From positions 1-6,829 of the forward strand of contig CAXFCD010000192.1 in assembly GCA_964001155.1 (NCBI GenBank): 6,829 nucleotides of DNA, given 5' to 3'. Below, one piece after another: positions 4,278-6,829 of this stretch (the first letter of the stretch is position 1; the number at the start of each line of letters is the position of its first letter). Made by a program: the position numbers and the translations under genes. A model generated the notes under the pieces. The model ran no database searches and was not told where the DNA came from. It saw only the letters and a program-made list of their open reading frames with translations. Source of the stretch: CAXFCD01 sp964001155 (GTDB lineage: Bacteria; Fidelibacterota; Marinisomatia; Marinisomatales; UBA1611).

Positions 4278-6829
4278 ATGAGATTTATTTTTACATTCAT
4301 TTTATGCCTGACGACGATCCTCCAAGCCCAATCATTCGGGCAAAATAAGGTTCAGTACAGGGATTTCGACTGGAATTTTATCCAATCGCCCCATTTTGAT
4401 ATTTATTATTATGGTGGTGAACAGGATTTGGCTGAATTCACAGCGGAAGTTGCAGAAGATGCTTACGAGCAAATTTCACTTCATTTGAGATGGGATTTGA
4501 AGCGCCGTGTATCCATCATGGTATATAATTCTCATAATGAATTCCAGCAAACCAATGTGGTGCGCAATTACATGCGTGAAGGCATAGGCGGCGTAACAGA
4601 ATTGTTCAAGAACCGTGTTGTGTTTCCTTTTGACGGGAATTATGAGCAATTCCGCCATGTGATTCACCATGAATTGGTTCATGCCATTATTAATGATATG
4701 GTCTATGGCGGCAGCATGCAACATGTGATTTCCAGCCGGACCAAAATCCGTGTCCCCATTTGGTCCAATGAAGGATTGGCGGAATACTTGAGTTCTAACT
4801 GGGATACAAAAGCGGATATGGTCATGCGTGATATAGCGATTCATGAACGAATGCCATCAGTGAAAGAATTGAACTATTTCATGGCTTATAAAGGAGGTCA
4901 ATCTTTATGGCGGTTCATTTCAGGGAAATATGGCAGGGAAAAAATCGGTGATGTTTTTCGATCCATGAAAATGACCCAGAATGCTGAACGAGGATATGAA
5001 CGAGCATTGGGTATGAATTTCAAAGACCTAACCACTCAATGGCACAAATATTTGAAAAAAGAATATTGGGCGGATGTTAAAGATCGGGATGCATTGGAAG
5101 ATATGTCTGAAAAACTCACGGACCATAAAAAGGAACGAAATTTTTACAATGTAAGTCCGGCCCTTTCTCCGGATGGAAGTATGGTTGCAGTACTGTCTGA
5201 CCAAACTGGTTATTTTGATATTCATATTTTAGATGCCATGACAGGCAAACGAATCAAAAAATTGGTAAAAGGAAACCGCTCTGTTGATTTTGAAGAATTG
5301 AAATGGCTGCAGCCTGGACTTTCATGGTCGCCGGACAGCAAAAAGATTGTGGTTGCAGCTAAAGCAGGGAAGGGCGATGTGCTCCACATCATTGATGTGA
5401 AAACCAGAAAAAGCCAAAAAATCGAAATGGAAATGGATGGCGTGTTTTCAGCCGCTTGGAGCCCCCGCGGGAATGAAATCGCTTTTGTCGGGCATATGGG
5501 CAGTTCCAGCGATATTTATATCTATGATGTGAACAAGCGCACCACCCGAAAAATAACGGATGATATTTTCTCTGATGCTTATCCTGCATGGAATCCTGAG
5601 GGGACCCAAATCGCTTTTGTTTCTGATCGAGGCGAGCATGTGTCCGGTGAATTTGATGGCATGATGGTGAATCATGATTATGGACAAACTGATATTTATT
5701 CTGTGGAAGTTAAGAGCGGCGAAATCGAACGCATTACTGCCACAGACTATAATGAATCCCATCCTATTTGGGCCAATACGCAAAATTCACTTTTTTATGC
5801 AGCGGATTACAATGGCGTCTGGAATTTATATGTTCATCCGCTCCAGGAAACGTATGATCCATACTCCGGTCGGCACGATGAAACCCCCGAGCCCTATGCC
5901 GTAACAAATGTGCTGACTGGCCTCCAGCAGCCCACCTTATCCGGAAATGACGATATGCTCATTTTTGCCGGGTATGCCGGAATCGGTTGGGATTTATACA
6001 GTATTGCCAATCCCTTAAGATTAAATGAAAAAAAAGTAAACCCAACGCAATTTGTAACAAATAATGAATCAGATGATGAAAAAATTGCTGACCTCCGGCG
6101 CCATAAAACATCCCAGCGCGGGAAAGGATTTTCTGATGGGTATTCCAATTGGATTTTTGCCCGCGGGTACGAGCATTTTAATTCTTCCATCAAAGAACCC
6201 GAAGCGGCGGAATTGGTTTCCGTTGATTCTACGAAAGTGGATGGACACTTTATTCCGAAGTCTTACAAGACCCGATTTACCCTGGATTTGATCAGCGGGA
6301 ATCTCCAAATAAGCAATGTGTTTGGTACCAGCGGGATGACCTATTTTTCCTTTAGTGATATATTAGGAGATCATCAGATTGCCTTCGGTACAGAAATGGT
6401 TCTAACCTTGGAGAACAGTGATTATTTCTTTTATTACGGCTATTTGAAAAACCAAATGGATTACCATTTTGTAGCATTCCAAAATGCTGACTTTTTTAAT
6501 GTAGATTATTATTCCTTGGGCCGTCTCAGGCATTACGGGTTGCAAGGATTTATTTCTCATCCATTCAGCCGATTCCAAAGATTGGATTACGGGTTATCTT
6601 GGCACAATATCAATTATTCGATTTTGGAGCAGCGGTTGGATGAATTCGGCCAAATTAGATATGAAACCACCCAATCTTCAGAATATTCCACAATCCTTCC
6701 CACAGTTAGCTGGGTTTTTGATAATTCTGTTTTTGGATTTACTGGTCCCATTGACGGGTTTAGGCAAAATACATCCTTTACTGTAAGTCCGGGATATGGC
6801 TCAAACAATCTAAAATTCCAGACACTCAA
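4278..6829 (+). CDS. Outer-membrane protease-propeller-barrel protein (peptidase MA-like, TolB-like repeats, BamA/TamA-like barrel), 3' end beyond window
   Basis: The reading frame is open from the ATG at 4278 to the window edge: 850 complete codons, no stop. A signal peptide (1-17, cleavage probably LQA|QS) is followed by a gluzincin metallopeptidase domain (about 28-280). Its zinc motif is HELVH (H131, E132 and H135, preceded by H130), and the likely third ligand is E165 in SNEGLAEY, 29 residues on. Residues about 290-585 hold some six TolB/PD40-type propeller repeats. Typical strands are SPALSPDGSMVAVLS (293), LSWSPDSKKIVVAA (348), AAWSPRGNEIAFVG (392), PAWNPEGTQIAFVSD (436), HPIWANTQNSLFYAAD (495) and PTLSGNDDMLIFAG (552). 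After a polar linker, about 666-850 reads as alternating aromatic beta-strands that begin TRFTLDLISG and include YFSFSDILGDHQIAFG, as in BamA/TamA-like surface-antigen barrels. It probably sits in the outer membrane with protease and propeller in the periplasm or at the surface; substrate unknown. The start is the only one available. The Shine-Dalgarno is weak (AAAGAG, about 17 bases upstream). Confidence 0.9.
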   Translation, partial: MRFIFTFILCLTTILQAQSFGQNKVQYRDFDWNFIQSPHFDIYYYGGEQDLAEFTAEVAEDAYEQISLHLRWDLKRRVSIMVYNSHNEFQQTNVVRNYMREGIGGVTELFKNRVVFPFDGNYEQFRHVIHHELVHAIINDMVYGGSMQHVISSRTKIRVPIWSNEGLAEYLSSNWDTKADMVMRDIAIHERMPSVKELNYFMAYKGGQSLWRFISGKYGREKIGDVFRSMKMTQNAERGYERALGMNFKDLTTQWHKYLKKEYWADVKDRDALEDMSEKLTDHKKERNFYNVSPALSPDGSMVAVLSDQTGYFDIHILDAMTGKRIKKLVKGNRSVDFEELKWLQPGLSWSPDSKKIVVAAKAGKGDVLHIIDVKTRKSQKIEMEMDGVFSAAWSPRGNEIAFVGHMGSSSDIYIYDVNKRTTRKITDDIFSDAYPAWNPEGTQIAFVSDRGEHVSGEFDGMMVNHDYGQTDIYSVEVKSGEIERITATDYNESHPIWANTQNSLFYAADYNGVWNLYVHPLQETYDPYSGRHDETPEPYAVTNVLTGLQQPTLSGNDDMLIFAGYAGIGWDLYSIANPLRLNEKKVNPTQFVTNNESDDEKIADLRRHKTSQRGKGFSDGYSNWIFARGYEHFNSSIKEPEAAELVSVDSTKVDGHFIPKSYKTRFTLDLISGNLQISNVFGTSGMTYFSFSDILGDHQIAFGTEMVLTLENSDYFFYYGYLKNQMDYHFVAFQNADFFNVDYYSLGRLRHYGLQGFISHPFSRFQRLDYGLSWHNINYSILEQRLDEFGQIRYETTQSSEYSTILPTVSWVFDNSVFGFTGPIDGFRQNTSFTVSPGYGSNNLKFQTL

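Noticed and set aside
4476..4844. 122-codon open frame on the minus strand
   Set aside because: It lies wholly inside the plus-strand protease gene, antisense to the zinc-site region. It has no recognisable domain or ribosome binding site, and is a shadow of a strongly supported gene.
5448..5783. 111-codon open frame on the minus strand
   Set aside because: It is antisense to the propeller repeats of the plus-strand gene, and its translation shows no family features.
6064..6308. Open frames in other frames near the propeller-barrel linker, suggesting a possible frameshift
   Set aside because: The main frame stays open without interruption through this region to the window edge and flows from propeller to barrel-like sequence, so no frameshift is needed.

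Overview
The window looks like chromosomal DNA from a Gram-negative (diderm) bacterium with a moderately AT-rich genome. Three things point to the Bacteroidota/Neomarinimicrobiota/Calditrichota side of the tree: the secreted Sb-PDE-like PHP phosphodiesterase, the periplasmic protein joining a carboxypeptidase-regulatory, an Sm-like and an FxLYD-like domain, and the peptidase-MA/TolB-propeller/outer-membrane-barrel protein. This placement rests on remembered family distribution and is an inference. I see no RNA gene, insertion sequence, CRISPR array or other mobile DNA. Codon use looks even from end to end.

Layout: positions 1-98 are a short AT-rich non-coding tail with weak hairpins. Four genes then lie head to tail on the minus strand and are transcribed from 4133 down to 99. 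In transcription order they are an LpxH-family metallophosphoesterase (4133-3393), a HEAT-repeat lipoprotein (3400-2267), a periplasmic multidomain protein (start best placed at 2274, stop at 1213) and a secreted PHP-domain phosphodiesterase (1226-99). All junctions overlap or nearly touch. The first two junctions share the same 8-base overlap form, so the four genes form one translationally coupled operon. A 144-base divergent intergenic region (4134-4277) separates them from a long plus-strand gene that starts at 4278 and is still open at the window's right edge (850 complete codons seen). It encodes a signal peptide, a zinc metallopeptidase domain with HELVH and a downstream NEGLAEY glutamate, about six TolB/PD40-type propeller repeats, and the start of an outer-membrane beta-barrel.

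All five products can be tied to the cell envelope. The first acts on the lipid A pathway at the inner membrane, or is a close relative that does. The second is a lipoprotein scaffold, the third and fourth are exported, and the fifth is predicted to sit in the outer membrane with a periplasmic or surface protease and propeller. No shared pathway is proven. The most interesting items are the protease-propeller-barrel fusion, the GNHD (not GNRD) variant in the LpxH-like enzyme, the Sm-like fold inside an exported protein, and possible face-to-face overlapping promoters in the divergent region.
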